Assembly: GCA_002706335.1 (NCBI GenBank)
Contig: PAKZ01000019.1
Location: 19,704-83,703 of the forward strand
Source: Ahrensia sp.
Lineage (GTDB): Bacteria > Pseudomonadota > Alphaproteobacteria > Rhizobiales > Rhizobiaceae
Reading direction: 5' to 3'
DNA length: 64,000 nucleotides
Part shown: in pieces, positions 24,824 through 34,412 of the stretch
Numbering within the stretch: position 1 is the first letter of the stretch
Layout: the number at the start of each line of letters is the position of its first letter
Notes under the pieces: model-generated
Database searches by the model: none
Seen by the model: the letters and a program-made list of their open reading frames with translations, nothing else
What the model was told of the DNA's origin: nothing
Translations under genes and position numbers: made by a program

Positions 24824-25339
24824 TCACTGCGCCGCCGAGCGCAGTTCGAGTTCGCTGACTGCAAGAGCGAAGTTCACGCCTGTCTGGCTGGTGACGCTCA
24901 CGGGCTGCAGCGAAACGGTTTCGTCGGATCCGCCGACCAGTGCGTTGGCGCCAACACCGGTACCGGCAGTCGCCTCCGCGGAAACGCCGTAATAATCGCC
25001 GGCCAAGGCGCCCGGCATAATGTCATCGACGGTCGGCGCCAGGACGGCCCATCTCATGAAGCTGACCTCAGTTTCGCCAATATCGATCCCGTACTTCGTA
25101 ATCGCGCCGAAATAGGTCTCGACAGGCCCTTCGACAGGCGTGAAGGTGCAGCTGACATCCTTGGTCGACCCGAAAATGAAGCCCCGACCGCCCTCGACGA
25201 TGCAGTCGAGAACGCCGGCCTCGACTTTGCCGGCTGTCTGAGGTTGGGCTTCGGTATTGTCTTGGGCAAATGCCGTACCGCAGGTCAGAGCGGCCGCGAA
25301 CGCCACTGTTGCTGCTTTTGCGGTCCTTGCGAATCTCAT
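24824..25339 (-). CDS. DUF992 exported protein
   Basis: A 171-residue protein with a signal peptide (residues 1-25, KAATVAFAAALTCGTAFAQ). The mature part has the DUF992 pattern: GVLDCIVEGGRGFIFGSTK, VSCTFTP, then YGIDIG. Two conserved cysteines (about residues 46 and 64) could form a disulfide in the periplasm. Function unknown. An EcfG-type promoter 146 bp upstream (25485-25509) suggests stress control with a long leader. Confidence 0.85.
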   Translation of the reverse strand: MRFARTAKAATVAFAAALTCGTAFAQDNTEAQPQTAGKVEAGVLDCIVEGGRGFIFGSTKDVSCTFTPVEGPVETYFGAITKYGIDIGETEVSFMRWAVLAPTVDDIMPGALAGDYYGVSAEATAGTGVGANALVGGSDETVSLQPVSVTSQTGVNFALAVSELELRSAAQ

Positions 25340-25653
25340 CGTGGTCTCCTTGGCGTTGCGCCTTGTTGGCCAAAGCGCGGCCGGACATGTTCGTTTTCCG
25401 AAGCTTTTGCTTTGGAACCGTCATGCAGCAGGGTCGCGCTCGGCTTGTTGTTTCGATCACGCCGTACAGCGCGCTCCCGACATCAACGCGGAGAGATGCT
25501 TTCGGTTCCTGTCGACTGTCGGCGGTGCAGGATGCCAGGTCCTAAGCTTCAGCCAGCGAGAGGCGTTGGACAGAAGATTGTCATGGCCAGTCATCGCACC
25601 GTTCGAGCACCGAGGCGTACCGGGCACTCAGAAGGGCGCAGCGACTTTGACGC
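25340..25653. other. 314-bp intergenic region between DUF992 and mmsB
   Basis: No convincing coding frame, tRNA or repeat is visible here. The only recognisable element is the minus-strand EcfG-type promoter at 25485-25509. The stretch between it and the DUF992 start (25340-25484) would be an untranslated leader of roughly 135 nt. The remainder (25510-25653) is downstream of mmsB and shows no clear terminator. Confidence 0.5.
25485..25509 (-). promoter_or_regulatory. EcfG-type promoter upstream of DUF992
   Basis: On the minus strand GGAAC (25509-25505) and GTT (25487-25485) are spaced exactly 17 bp. The only minus-strand gene downstream is the DUF992 protein. Confidence 0.65.
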
Positions 25654-26550
25654 TTACGAGGCCTCGGATCGCGCGGAGTTCTTCAGATACTCGATGATGC
25701 CGGAAAAATCCTTTCCCGCGCCACCTTCGGCGAGGAAAGTCTCGTAAAGGCGCATGGCGTGCGCGCCCATCGGCGTCGCCTGCCCGGCATCCTCGGCCGC
25801 CTGTTGCGACAGACCCAGATCCTTGAACATCAGCTCTGCCGCGAAGCCGGGTTTGTAACCGTTGTCCGCAGGGCTTTCCGGCCCGATGCCCGGCACCGGA
25901 CAATATTTGTTCACCGACCAGCAGAAGCCAGAGGAGGTCGAGATCACGTCGAAGGCGGCTTCGGCGGACAGCCCGATCTTCTCGGCCAGCGCGAAGGCTT
26001 CGCAGGCCCCGATCATCGAGATCGCCAGCAGCATGTTGTTGCAGATCTTCGCCGACTGGCCGGACCCGCCCTCGCCGCAATGAACAAGCCGACCGCCCAT
26101 GATGTCCAGAACTGGCGTGGCTTTCCGGAAAGCCTCGTTCGACCCGCCGATCATGAATGTCAGCGTACCGGCGACCGCGCCCGCCGTGCCGCCCGATACG
26201 GGGGCGTCGAGCGGCAGGAGACCCGCGGCCTCCGCCATTGCATGCGCCTGCTTCGCGCTCGCCACATCAATGGTCGAGCAATCGATGATGACCGCGCCTT
26301 TCGCGGCTACCGGAACGATTTCCTCGAACACCTTCAGGACGATCGGCCCGTTCGGCAGCATGGTGACGATGATCTCGGCATCATCGACGGCCTCGACCGC
26401 GCTTGCAGCCGGGTTCATCCCTTCCGCCTTCGCCGTCTCCATCGCGGCCGCGACCGTGTCGAAAGCCTTGACCTCGTGGCCGGCCTTCTTCAGGTTGATG
26501 GCCATCGGCATGCCCATATTGCCAAGTCCGATAAATGCGATTCTGCTCAT
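25654..26550 (-). CDS. mmsB: 3-hydroxyisobutyrate dehydrogenase
   Basis: A 298-residue NAD-dependent dehydrogenase oxidising 3-hydroxyisobutyrate to methylmalonate semialdehyde in valine breakdown. The Rossmann motif IGLGNMGMPMA is at residues 6-16, the substrate site DAPVSGGTAGA follows mid-protein, and the catalytic Lys lies in GGSGQSAKICNNML. It is last in the mmsA-acyl-CoA dehydrogenase-hydrolase-mmsB operon and overlaps the hydrolase gene by 4 bp. Confidence 0.95.
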   Translation of the reverse strand: MSRIAFIGLGNMGMPMAINLKKAGHEVKAFDTVAAAMETAKAEGMNPAASAVEAVDDAEIIVTMLPNGPIVLKVFEEIVPVAAKGAVIIDCSTIDVASAKQAHAMAEAAGLLPLDAPVSGGTAGAVAGTLTFMIGGSNEAFRKATPVLDIMGGRLVHCGEGGSGQSAKICNNMLLAISMIGACEAFALAEKIGLSAEAAFDVISTSSGFCWSVNKYCPVPGIGPESPADNGYKPGFAAELMFKDLGLSQQAAEDAGQATPMGAHAMRLYETFLAEGGAGKDFSGIIEYLKNSARSEAS

Positions 26551-27605
26551 TCGGTCTCCTCCCGCCCAAGCTTCAATTCGTCTGCCCCGAGCGACGCCAG
26601 CATCGCCTCGATCTGCGCCGGATCGAGTTCCTCCAGCCGCGCCACTTTCCAGCGCGGATTACGGTCCTTGTCGATGATCTGTGCCCGTATGCCCTCGACG
26701 AAATCTCCATCCGACATCGACCGCCACGTGAAACGGTATTCGAGCGCCAGAGCGTCCTCGATTCTGCCAAGCTGCCTCACCCGCCGAATGAGATCGAAGG
26801 AACAGCCAACAGACAGCGGACACGCCTTTCGGATCATCCCGGCCGCCTTCTGGGCGAAATCGGAGCCGTCTTCTTCGAGGGTGCGAAGGCAATCCAGCGC
26901 CGTCGCGCCCGAAAAATGCCGGTCGATCGCCGCCAGATGCGGCGTGAGCGTCCCCTCGCCCGCCGCGCGCGCAAAATCGGAAATCGCATCCGGATCGGCC
27001 GTCTCTTCGAGCCGCCCTTTCAGCGCGTCGAGATCATCCGACGTGACCGCCACATCGGCAAAGCCTGCATGTATGGAGTCAGCGGCGTTCATTCTCCATC
27101 CTGTCATTGCCAGGAATTCGCCAAGATGGCCCGGCGCCTTCGCCAGATGCAGCGAACATCCGACATCGGGGATCAACCCGATGCCGCATTCCGGCATGGC
27201 TATCATCGAACGCTCGGTGACGATCCGGTGCGAACCATGCACCGATATGCCCGCGCCCCCGCCCATGACGATCCCGTCCATCACCGCAACGTAGGGAATT
27301 GCGCAATCGGCGATCGCCGCATTCAGCCGGTATTCGTCGGCCCAGAATTTGCGGCCATAGGTGTAATCTCCGCGGGTGCCGGTCGCATACATCTGGGCAA
27401 TATCGCCGCCGGCGCAGAAAGCCTTTTCGCCCTCGGCGTCGATCAGGATCAGATCGATTTCCCCACTGGCCTGCCAGTCTTCGACCACGACCTCGATGGC
27501 CATGGCCATATCATAGGTCAAAGCGTTAAGCGCCTTCGGCCGCGCCAGTGTGATCCGGCCGGTTCGGCCGGTCTCGCGGATATGGATATCGCCCGTCTCC
27601 GCCAA
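26547..27605 (-). CDS. 3-hydroxyisobutyryl-CoA hydrolase
   Basis: A 352-residue crotonase-superfamily protein, longer than a hydratase and of the HIBYL-CoA hydrolase type. Visible features are FCAGGDIAQMY (oxyanion hole), GGGAGISVHGSHRIVTE and MPECGIGLIPDVG (catalytic Glu), and a C-terminal RNPRWKVARLEEL helix region. It releases free 3-hydroxyisobutyrate from its CoA ester so that MmsB can act. It overlaps mmsB by 4 bp and lies one base from the acyl-CoA dehydrogenase gene. Confidence 0.92.
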   Translation of the reverse strand: MAETGDIHIRETGRTGRITLARPKALNALTYDMAMAIEVVVEDWQASGEIDLILIDAEGEKAFCAGGDIAQMYATGTRGDYTYGRKFWADEYRLNAAIADCAIPYVAVMDGIVMGGGAGISVHGSHRIVTERSMIAMPECGIGLIPDVGCSLHLAKAPGHLGEFLAMTGWRMNAADSIHAGFADVAVTSDDLDALKGRLEETADPDAISDFARAAGEGTLTPHLAAIDRHFSGATALDCLRTLEEDGSDFAQKAAGMIRKACPLSVGCSFDLIRRVRQLGRIEDALALEYRFTWRSMSDGDFVEGIRAQIIDKDRNPRWKVARLEELDPAQIEAMLASLGADELKLGREETE

Positions 27606-27606
27606 C

Positions 27607-28749
27607 CTATCGCTCCGCCAGCATGTGGCGCGCGACGATCACGCGCATGATCTCGTTGGTGCCTTCAAGGATCTGGTGCACACGCAGATCGCGCACGATC
27701 TTCTCCAGCCCGAAATCGACGAGATAGCCATAGCCGCCATGGATCTGCAGCGCCTCGTTGGCAGCCTTGAAAGCCACGTCGGTGACGAAGCGCTTGGCCA
27801 TGGCGCAGAACTTCGTCGCGTCCTTCGCGCCGGCATCCAGCTTCGATGCCGCATGGTATAGGAACACACGCGCCGCCTGAAGTTCGGTCTCCATGTCAGC
27901 CAGCTTGAACTGCAGCGATTGCAGGTCTGCGATTGGCTTGCCGAAGGCCTTGCGTTCCCGGGCATATTCCAGCGCCTTGTCGAGCGCTGCCTGCGCCGCG
28001 CCGAGCGCGCTTGCCGCGATATTGAGGCGGCCGCCGTCGAGTCCCGCCATCGCATAACGGAAGCCCTTGCCTTCCTCGCCGAGGAGGTGATCTGCCGGAA
28101 CCTTGCAGTCGTCGAACTGGACTTGCGCCGTCGGATGCGCCCTCCAACCCATCTTGCGCTCCTTCGTCCCGAAGGAGAGACCCGGCGTTCCGTTTTCGAC
28201 GAGGATCGCCGAGATGCCGCCGGCTCCCTCGCCGCCGGTGCGGACCATGGAGAGATAAAGATCGGAAAAGCCGCCGCCGGAAATGAAGGACTTCGTGCCA
28301 TTCAGCTTCCAGCCATTGCCGTCGCGCTCGGCGCGTGTCCGAAGCGACGCGGCGTCGGAGCCGGCATCCGGCTCGGTCAGGCAGTAGGCCGCGATCAGTT
28401 CCATCGAACAGAGCTTGGGCAACCAGGTCTGGCGTTGTTCATCGGTGCCGAACCGGTCGATCATCCAGGCCGCCATATTGTGGATCGAGATAAACGAACC
28501 GATCGACGGACAGCCATGCGCCAAGGCTTCGAAAACGATGACTGCGTCGAGCCGGCCGAGTCCGGAGCCCCCCACATCCTCGCGCACATAGATGCCACCG
28601 AGACCGAGCTCCCCAACCGAGCGAACGACATCGGCGGGAAACTGCGCGGTCTCATCCCATTCGACCGCCTTCGGCGCCAGCTTGTCGTCGGCGAAGCTGC
28701 GCGCCATCTCCTGAATCGAGCGTTGTTCCTCAGTCAGACCGAAATCCAT
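27607..28749 (-). CDS. Acyl-CoA dehydrogenase, probable isobutyryl-CoA dehydrogenase
   Basis: A 380-residue FAD enzyme. The N-terminus MDFGLTEEQRSIQEMARSFA, the FAD-binding AYCLTEPDAGSDA, KSFISGG, and the C-terminal ILEGTNEIMRVIVAR with the catalytic Glu-containing YGYLVDF region define the family. Operon context with mmsA, HIBYL-CoA hydrolase and mmsB points to isobutyryl-CoA in valine catabolism. The hydratase for the next step is not in the operon and may be supplied by the enoyl-CoA hydratase at 6476-7246 or elsewhere. Confidence 0.92.
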   Translation of the reverse strand: MDFGLTEEQRSIQEMARSFADDKLAPKAVEWDETAQFPADVVRSVGELGLGGIYVREDVGGSGLGRLDAVIVFEALAHGCPSIGSFISIHNMAAWMIDRFGTDEQRQTWLPKLCSMELIAAYCLTEPDAGSDAASLRTRAERDGNGWKLNGTKSFISGGGFSDLYLSMVRTGGEGAGGISAILVENGTPGLSFGTKERKMGWRAHPTAQVQFDDCKVPADHLLGEEGKGFRYAMAGLDGGRLNIAASALGAAQAALDKALEYARERKAFGKPIADLQSLQFKLADMETELQAARVFLYHAASKLDAGAKDATKFCAMAKRFVTDVAFKAANEALQIHGGYGYLVDFGLEKIVRDLRVHQILEGTNEIMRVIVARHMLAER

Positions 28750-28767
28750 TGTCTGCTCTCCGTTGCG

Positions 28768-30267
28768 TCAATTCATCGTCGGAATGACGAACTCCGCACC
28801 GTCCTTGATGCCCGATGGCCAGCGCGAGGTGATCGTCTTCGTCCGGGTATAAAAGCGGAAGGCGTCGGGTCCGTGCTGGTTGAGATCTCCGAAGCCGGAG
28901 CGTTTCCAGCCGCCGAAGGTGTAATAGGCGAGCGGCACCGGGACCGGCACATTGATGCCGACCATGCCGATATTTATGCGCGCGGCAAAGTCACGCGCGG
29001 CGTCGCCATCGCGGGTGAAGATCGCAACGCCATTGCCGTATTCATGGCTCATGGCGAGGTCGAGCCCTTCTTCGTAGGTCTTGGCGCGCACCACCGACAG
29101 GACCGGCCCGAAGATTTCTTCCCTGTAGATCGACATGTCCTTCGTGACATTATCGAACAGGCAACCGCCGATGAAGAAGCCGTTCTCGTAGCCCTGCATC
29201 GAGAAATCGCGGCCATCGACGACGAGGTCCGCGCCTTCCTCGATACCCTTGTCGACATAGCCTTTGACCCGGTCATAAGCGGCCTTGGTGACGAGCGGCC
29301 CGAAATCGGCGTCGTTGCCGGCAGTGTACGGCGCGATCTTTAAATTCTCGACACGCGGCGTGAGCTTTTTCATCAGCCGGTCCGCCGTGCCCTCGCCAAT
29401 AGGCACGGCGACAGAGACCGCCATGCAACGCTCGCCCGCCGCGCCGTAGCCCGCGCCCACCAGTGCATCGACCGCCTGGTCCATATCGGCGTCCGGCATG
29501 ATCAGCATGTGGTTCTTGGCGCCGCCGAAGCACTGCACGCGCTTTCCCGCCGCGCAGCCCCGCGCATAGACATATTCGGCGATCGCCGTGGAACCGACGA
29601 AGCCGACCGCCATGATATCCCGATGATCGAGAATGCCGTCGACGGCTTCCTTGTCGCCATTGACGACATTGAGGATGCCTTCCGGCAGACCGGCTTCGAG
29701 CATCAGTTCGGCAAGCATGATCGGCACCGACGGATCGCGCTCGGACGGCTTCAGGATGAAAGCGTTACCGCAGGCGATCGCCGGGCAGAACTTCCACATC
29801 GGAATCATCGCCGGGAAATTGAACGGCGTGATGCCGGCGACCACGCCGAGCGGCTGGCGCACGGAATGGATGTCGATGCCGGGCCCGGCACCCTCGGTGA
29901 ATTCGCCCTTCAGGAGATGCGGCGCGCCGATGCAGAACTCGGCGACCTCGAGGCCGCGGATCACGTCACCTTTCGCGTCGGGCAACGTCTTGCCGTGCTC
30001 GCGGGAGAGCGCTTCGGCGAGCTTGTCCATGTCGCGATTGAGCAGGTCGACGAATTTCATCATCACGCGGGCGCGGCGCTGCGGATTGGTCGCCGCCCAG
30101 GCCGGCTGCGCGGCCTTGGCGTTCTCGATCGCCGCGTTCAGTTCATCGGCGCTGGCGAGCGCCACTTTCGCCTCGACCTCGCCTGTCGCCGGATTGAAGA
30201 CGTCACTGGTGCGTCCGCTGGTTCCAACGACATGCTTGCCGCCGATGAAATGTCCGATCTCGCGCAT
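28768..30267 (-). CDS. mmsA: Methylmalonate-semialdehyde dehydrogenase (CoA-acylating)
   Basis: A 499-residue aldehyde dehydrogenase. Signatures of the MmsA subgroup are FNPATGEVEAKVALAS, ITPFNFPAMIPMWKFCPA, the cofactor site VGSTAIAEYVYARG and the catalytic GERCMAVSV cysteine. It converts methylmalonate semialdehyde to propionyl-CoA, the end of the valine branch. The start at 30267 follows GGGAGGA; longer readings to 30288 and 30345 lack a ribosome binding site. First gene of the valine operon, divergent from a LysR regulator. Confidence 0.95.
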   Translation of the reverse strand: MREIGHFIGGKHVVGTSGRTSDVFNPATGEVEAKVALASADELNAAIENAKAAQPAWAATNPQRRARVMMKFVDLLNRDMDKLAEALSREHGKTLPDAKGDVIRGLEVAEFCIGAPHLLKGEFTEGAGPGIDIHSVRQPLGVVAGITPFNFPAMIPMWKFCPAIACGNAFILKPSERDPSVPIMLAELMLEAGLPEGILNVVNGDKEAVDGILDHRDIMAVGFVGSTAIAEYVYARGCAAGKRVQCFGGAKNHMLIMPDADMDQAVDALVGAGYGAAGERCMAVSVAVPIGEGTADRLMKKLTPRVENLKIAPYTAGNDADFGPLVTKAAYDRVKGYVDKGIEEGADLVVDGRDFSMQGYENGFFIGGCLFDNVTKDMSIYREEIFGPVLSVVRAKTYEEGLDLAMSHEYGNGVAIFTRDGDAARDFAARINIGMVGINVPVPVPLAYYTFGGWKRSGFGDLNQHGPDAFRFYTRTKTITSRWPSGIKDGAEFVIPTMN

Positions 30268-30367
30268 GAAATCCTCCCGATGAGCCATTTGCCACAAAAT
30301 ATCGCGATTGAATGCGCAAATCCACGCGCTTGATCGCTCATCCATTGTGCGGATATGCTCACACTCT

Positions 30368-31291
30368 ATGGCATTTGATTGGGACGACCTGCGCTATTTT
30401 CTATCGGTGGCCCGCACCGGCCGGCTGACAGCCGCCGCGCGCCGCATGGGCACCGATCATGCGACGGTGAGCCGGCGAATTACCGCGCTGGAAGGAAAGC
30501 TCGGCACCGAACTGTTTCAGCGTTCACCCAAGGGTTACTCGCTCACCGATGCCGGCGAACGCCTGCTGATCAAGGCGGAGACGATAGAGAGTTCGGCCGC
30601 CAATATCGAAAACGAGATCGCCGGAGAAAAATTCTCGCTCGGAGGCGTTGTCCGCATCGGCGCGCCTGACGGTTTCGGGTCTCTCTTCCTTGCGCCGCGC
30701 ATCGGTGAACTCACCCATCGCAATCCGCAGCTGGAACTGCAGATCGTTGCCATGCCGCGCGTCTTCAGCCTGACCAAGCGCGAGGCGGATATCGCCATCG
30801 GACTGGAACGGCCTGACAAGGGCCGGCTGTATTCGCGCAAGCTCACCGACTACACGCTGCATGTCTATGGATCGCGCCGCTATCTGGAGGAAAACGGCCC
30901 GGTCACGAGCCGGCAGGATTTCGCCCGCCACCCTCTGATCGGCTACATCCCGGAACTGATCTTTACCCCCGAACTCGACTATCTTGGCCAGATCGGCGAC
31001 GGGCTGGCGCCACGGCTTTCCAGCACAAACCTCTTCGCGCAATTCCACGCCACCAGGGCCGGGGCCGGGCTTTGCATCCTGCCGGATTTCATGGCTGCCG
31101 GCGATACGAACCTCGTTCCGGTCCTGCCCGGCGAGGTCGCACTTGTCCGAACCTTCTGGATCATCGCCCATCTGGATGCGCGCGATTCAGCACGCATCCA
31201 GGCAGTGATGAGTTTCATCGCCGACGAAGTGGCGGCGGCGAAATCGATCTTTATGCGATCAGCCGATCAGGTTGACCAGTTGGCTGACTGA
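30368..31291 (+). CDS. LysR family regulator, probable regulator of the mms operon
   Basis: A 307-residue LysR-type protein. The N-terminal helix-turn-helix is at residues ~3-62 ([20 protein letters not shown]) and the co-inducer domain follows. It is divergent from mmsA with a 100-bp gap, the usual LysR-target arrangement, so control of valine catabolism is inferred. The 3' end overlaps the convergent pntB gene by 33 bp. The start at 30368 ([11 protein letters not shown]) fits the family N-terminus. Confidence 0.88.
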   Translation: MAFDWDDLRYFLSVARTGRLTAAARRMGTDHATVSRRITALEGKLGTELFQRSPKGYSLTDAGERLLIKAETIESSAANIENEIAGEKFSLGGVVRIGAPDGFGSLFLAPRIGELTHRNPQLELQIVAMPRVFSLTKREADIAIGLERPDKGRLYSRKLTDYTLHVYGSRRYLEENGPVTSRQDFARHPLIGYIPELIFTPELDYLGQIGDGLAPRLSSTNLFAQFHATRAGAGLCILPDFMAAGDTNLVPVLPGEVALVRTFWIIAHLDARDSARIQAVMSFIADEVAAAKSIFMRSADQVDQLAD

Positions 31292-32692
31292 GTCCTTGGC
31301 GTCACCGAAGAACATGCGCGTGTTGTCCTTGTAGAACAGCGGGTTCTCGATGCCCGAGTAACCCGTGCCCTGACCGCGCTTGGAGACGAAGACCTGCTTC
31401 GCCTTCCAGACTTCCAGCACCGGCATGCCGGCGATCGGCGAGTTCGGATCTTCTTCCGCCGCCGGATTGACGATGTCATTGGAGCCGATCACGATAACGA
31501 CGTCGGTATCCGGGAAGTCCTCGTTGATCTCGTCCATTTCCATGACGATGTCGTAAGGCACCTTCGCTTCGGCCAGCAGCACGTTCATGTGGCCCGGCAG
31601 CCGGCCCGCGACCGGATGGATCGCGAAACGCACTTCCTTGCCCTGTGCACGCAGCTTGCGGGTCAGTTCCGAAACGGCCTGCTGCGCCTGCGCGACAGCC
31701 ATGCCGTAGCCCGGAACGATGATGACGGAATCGGCATCCTTCAGCGCCGTCGCGACACCTTCGGCGTCGATTGCGACCTGCTCGCCCTCGACCGCCATCG
31801 CCGGCCCTGTCGTATTGCCGAAACCGCCGAGAATGACCGAGACGAAAGACCGGTTCATCGCCTTGCACATGATGTAGGACAGGATCGCACCCGACGAGCC
31901 GACCAGCGCGCCGACCACGATCAGGAGATCGTTGCCGAGCGAGAAGCCGATCGCCGCGGCCGCCCAGCCCGAATAGGAGTTGAGCATAGACACGACGACA
32001 GGCATGTCGGCGCCGCCGATCCCCATGATCAGGTGATAGCCGATGAAGAAGGCCAGCAGCGTCATCAGGATCAGCGCCCAGGCGCCCGCCCCGTTGAGGA
32101 ACATGAGCATCAGGATCACGGAGATACCCATGGCGCCGGCATTCAGCATGTGCCCGCCGGGCAGCTTCGTCGCCTTGGCGGTGACCTTGCCCGCAAGCTT
32201 GCCGAAAGCGATCACCGAGCCGGTGAAGGTCACCGCGCCGATGAACACGCCGAGGAACAGTTCGACGCGCAGGATCGACAGTTCAACCGGCGTCTTATGC
32301 GCCAGGATCGCCGCAAAGCCCGTCAGCGCATGGCGCGCCTCCTCGCTCATGACGGCGACCCGCGCCGCCTCGATATAGGCATTGTAGCCGACGAAGACCG
32401 CCGCGAGACCGACCAGCGAGTGCATCGCGGCGACAAGCTGCGGCATCTCGGTCATCTGCACCCGCATGGCCACGTACCAGCCGATCAATCCGCCGCCGGC
32501 GATCAGCACCAGCGACAACAGCCACAGGCCGGAGCCGGGCCCGATCAGCGTCGCGACGATGGCCAGCGCCATGCCGGCGATGCCGTACCAGACGGCGCGT
32601 TTCGCGCTTTCCTGCCCCGACAGGCCGCCGAGACTCAGGATGAAGAGAACAGCTGCGACGACATAGGCCGCAATGGAGAATCCGTATTCCAT
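31259..32692 (-). CDS. pntB: NAD(P) transhydrogenase subunit beta
   Basis: A 477-residue protein with nine or so transmembrane helices in residues 1-~265 and a C-terminal NADP-binding domain ([12 protein letters not shown] and [16 protein letters not shown]). With PntA it couples proton entry to reduction of NADP+ by NADH in the inner membrane. It lies 12 bp downstream of pntA. The C-terminus overlaps the convergent LysR gene by 33 bp. Confidence 0.97.
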   Translation of the reverse strand: MEYGFSIAAYVVAAVLFILSLGGLSGQESAKRAVWYGIAGMALAIVATLIGPGSGLWLLSLVLIAGGGLIGWYVAMRVQMTEMPQLVAAMHSLVGLAAVFVGYNAYIEAARVAVMSEEARHALTGFAAILAHKTPVELSILRVELFLGVFIGAVTFTGSVIAFGKLAGKVTAKATKLPGGHMLNAGAMGISVILMLMFLNGAGAWALILMTLLAFFIGYHLIMGIGGADMPVVVSMLNSYSGWAAAAIGFSLGNDLLIVVGALVGSSGAILSYIMCKAMNRSFVSVILGGFGNTTGPAMAVEGEQVAIDAEGVATALKDADSVIIVPGYGMAVAQAQQAVSELTRKLRAQGKEVRFAIHPVAGRLPGHMNVLLAEAKVPYDIVMEMDEINEDFPDTDVVIVIGSNDIVNPAAEEDPNSPIAGMPVLEVWKAKQVFVSKRGQGTGYSGIENPLFYKDNTRMFFGDAKDSVSQLVNLIG

Positions 32693-32704
32693 GCCCCTTC
32701 CCCC

Positions 32705-34279
32705 TTACGACTTCTGGAACATGGCAAGCATCCGGCGCGTCACGAGGAAGCCGCCGAAGATGTTGATGCCGGCCATGAAGACCGACAGCGCAGCCAGAAG
32801 CACCACCAGCCAGGAGCCGGATCCGATCTGCATCAATGCACCGAGAATGATGATCGACGAAATCGCGTTGGTTACCGCCATCAGCGGCGTGTGCAGCGCG
32901 TGGCTGACGTTCCAGATCACCTGGAAGCCGATGAACACCGAGAGCACGAAGACGATGAAGTGCTGCATGAAGCTCGCCGGCGCGACAAGCCCGACGGCGA
33001 GAAGCAGCACGGTGCCGACGGCCAGCAGCGTAACCTGCTGCTTCGTCTGCGCCTTGAAGGCGGCGACTTCCTTCGCGCGCTTTTCCTCCGGCGTCAGTTC
33101 CTTCGCCTTCTCCTTGGGCTTCTGCGCGGCGATCGCCTGCACCTTGGGCGGCGGCGGCGGGAAGGTGATTTCGCCTTCATGGGCCACCGTCGCGCCACGG
33201 ATGACGTCGTCCTCCATGTTGTGAACGATGACACCGTCCTTGGCCGGCGTCAGGTCGGTCATCATGTGGCGGATATTGGTCGAATAGAGCGTCGAGGACT
33301 GCGCGGCCATGCGGCTCGGGAAGTCCGTATAGCCGACGATGGTGACGCCATTGTCGGAAACGATCTTCTCGTCGGGAACTGTCAGGTCGCAATTGCCGCC
33401 GCGTTCGGCCGCTAGGTCAACCACGACCGAACCGGGCTTCATGGCTTCCACCATGTCCTTCAGCCAAAGTTTGGGAGCGTCACGGCCCGGGATCAGCGCC
33501 GTGGTGATGACGATGTCCATATCGGGTGCCAGCTCGCGGAATTTCTCAAGCTGCTTCTCGCGGAATTCCGGGCTCGACGGAGCCGCATAGCCGCCGGTCG
33601 CGGCGCCATCCTGCGCCTGTTCCTCGAAGTCGAGATAGACGAATTCAGCGCCCATGGATTCGATCTGCTCGGCGACTTCCGGACGCACGTCGAAAGCGTA
33701 AGTAATCGCCCCGAGCGAAGTCGCCGTGCCGATGGCCGCGAGACCGGCGACGCCTGCCCCGACGATCAGCACCTTGGCCGGCGGCACCTTGCCCGCCGCC
33801 GTCCCCTGGCCGGTGAAGAAGCGTCCGAAATTGTTGCCCGCCTCGATGACGGCGCGATAGCCCGCGATATTCGCCATGGACGACAGGGCGTCCATCTTCT
33901 GGGCGCGCGAAATGCGCGGCACCATGTCCATGGCGATGACATTGGCGCCCTTGCCCTTGCACAGCTCCAGAAGCTTGTCGTTCTGCGCCGGGTAGAAAAA
34001 CGAGATCAGCGTCTTGCCGGCCGTTAGGCGCTTCGCCTCGGCGTCCGTCGGCGGACGAACCTTGGCGATGACATCGGCCGCCTTCCACAGCGCGGCGGCC
34101 GTCTTCACGACTTCGACGCCGGCTTCCTTGTAGGCCGCGTCAGAAAAGCCTGCTGCCACACCGGCGCCGGTCTCGATCACGCATGAATGGCCGAGCTTTT
34201 GCAGTTGCAATGCGCTCTCCGGCGTCATCGCAACGCGGTTCTCGTCTTTGAACACCTCTTTGGGCGTACCGATCTTCAA
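32705..34279 (-). CDS. pntA: NAD(P) transhydrogenase subunit alpha (fused form)
   Basis: A 524-residue single-chain alpha subunit. The N-terminal MKIGTPKEVFKDENRVAMTP and VLIVGAGVAGLAAIGTA (NAD-binding) form domain I; a Pro/Lys-rich linker at ~385-415 precedes four C-terminal transmembrane segments. Many alphaproteobacteria split this protein into PntAA and PntAB; here it is fused, like E. coli PntA. First gene of pntAB. Confidence 0.96.
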   Translation of the reverse strand: MKIGTPKEVFKDENRVAMTPESALQLQKLGHSCVIETGAGVAAGFSDAAYKEAGVEVVKTAAALWKAADVIAKVRPPTDAEAKRLTAGKTLISFFYPAQNDKLLELCKGKGANVIAMDMVPRISRAQKMDALSSMANIAGYRAVIEAGNNFGRFFTGQGTAAGKVPPAKVLIVGAGVAGLAAIGTATSLGAITYAFDVRPEVAEQIESMGAEFVYLDFEEQAQDGAATGGYAAPSSPEFREKQLEKFRELAPDMDIVITTALIPGRDAPKLWLKDMVEAMKPGSVVVDLAAERGGNCDLTVPDEKIVSDNGVTIVGYTDFPSRMAAQSSTLYSTNIRHMMTDLTPAKDGVIVHNMEDDVIRGATVAHEGEITFPPPPPKVQAIAAQKPKEKAKELTPEEKRAKEVAAFKAQTKQQVTLLAVGTVLLLAVGLVAPASFMQHFIVFVLSVFIGFQVIWNVSHALHTPLMAVTNAISSIIILGALMQIGSGSWLVVLLAALSVFMAGINIFGGFLVTRRMLAMFQKS

Positions 34280-34370
34280 GTCTGATCCTCCCGATCTCTC
34301 GCGGTCACCGACATAAAGCCACTACGGAAAGGAATGACAAGCCCGCCTCCGAGGAAAGCGCCCGAAAATG

Positions 34371-34406
34371 AAAAAAGGTCGCGGCAACCGTACCTTGCGG
34401 TTGTCC
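34371..34406 (-). terminator. Terminator downstream of the DUF475 gene
   Basis: On the minus strand a stem of CGGTTG(t)CC pairing with GGCAACCG (34383-34406, one bulge) is followed by a six-T run at 34376-34371. It lies a few bases past the DUF475 stop at 34413. Confidence 0.7.
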
Positions 34407-34412
34407 CGAGGG

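Noticed and set aside
25759..27294. A 511-codon open frame opposite mmsB and the HIBYL-CoA hydrolase
   Set aside because: It reads as Arg-rich, motif-free sequence and lies antisense to two clear enzymes in an overlapping operon.
31259..31291. 33-bp overlap of the convergent LysR and pntB coding ends
   Set aside because: Both stops are clear and both proteins end at normal family positions, so it is ordinary gene packing with no sign of frameshift.
31589..33415. A long open frame (608 codons) on the strand opposite pntAB
   Set aside because: Its translation is Arg/His/Asp-rich low-complexity typical of antisense reading in GC-rich genes, and pntA/pntB on the other strand are unmistakable.
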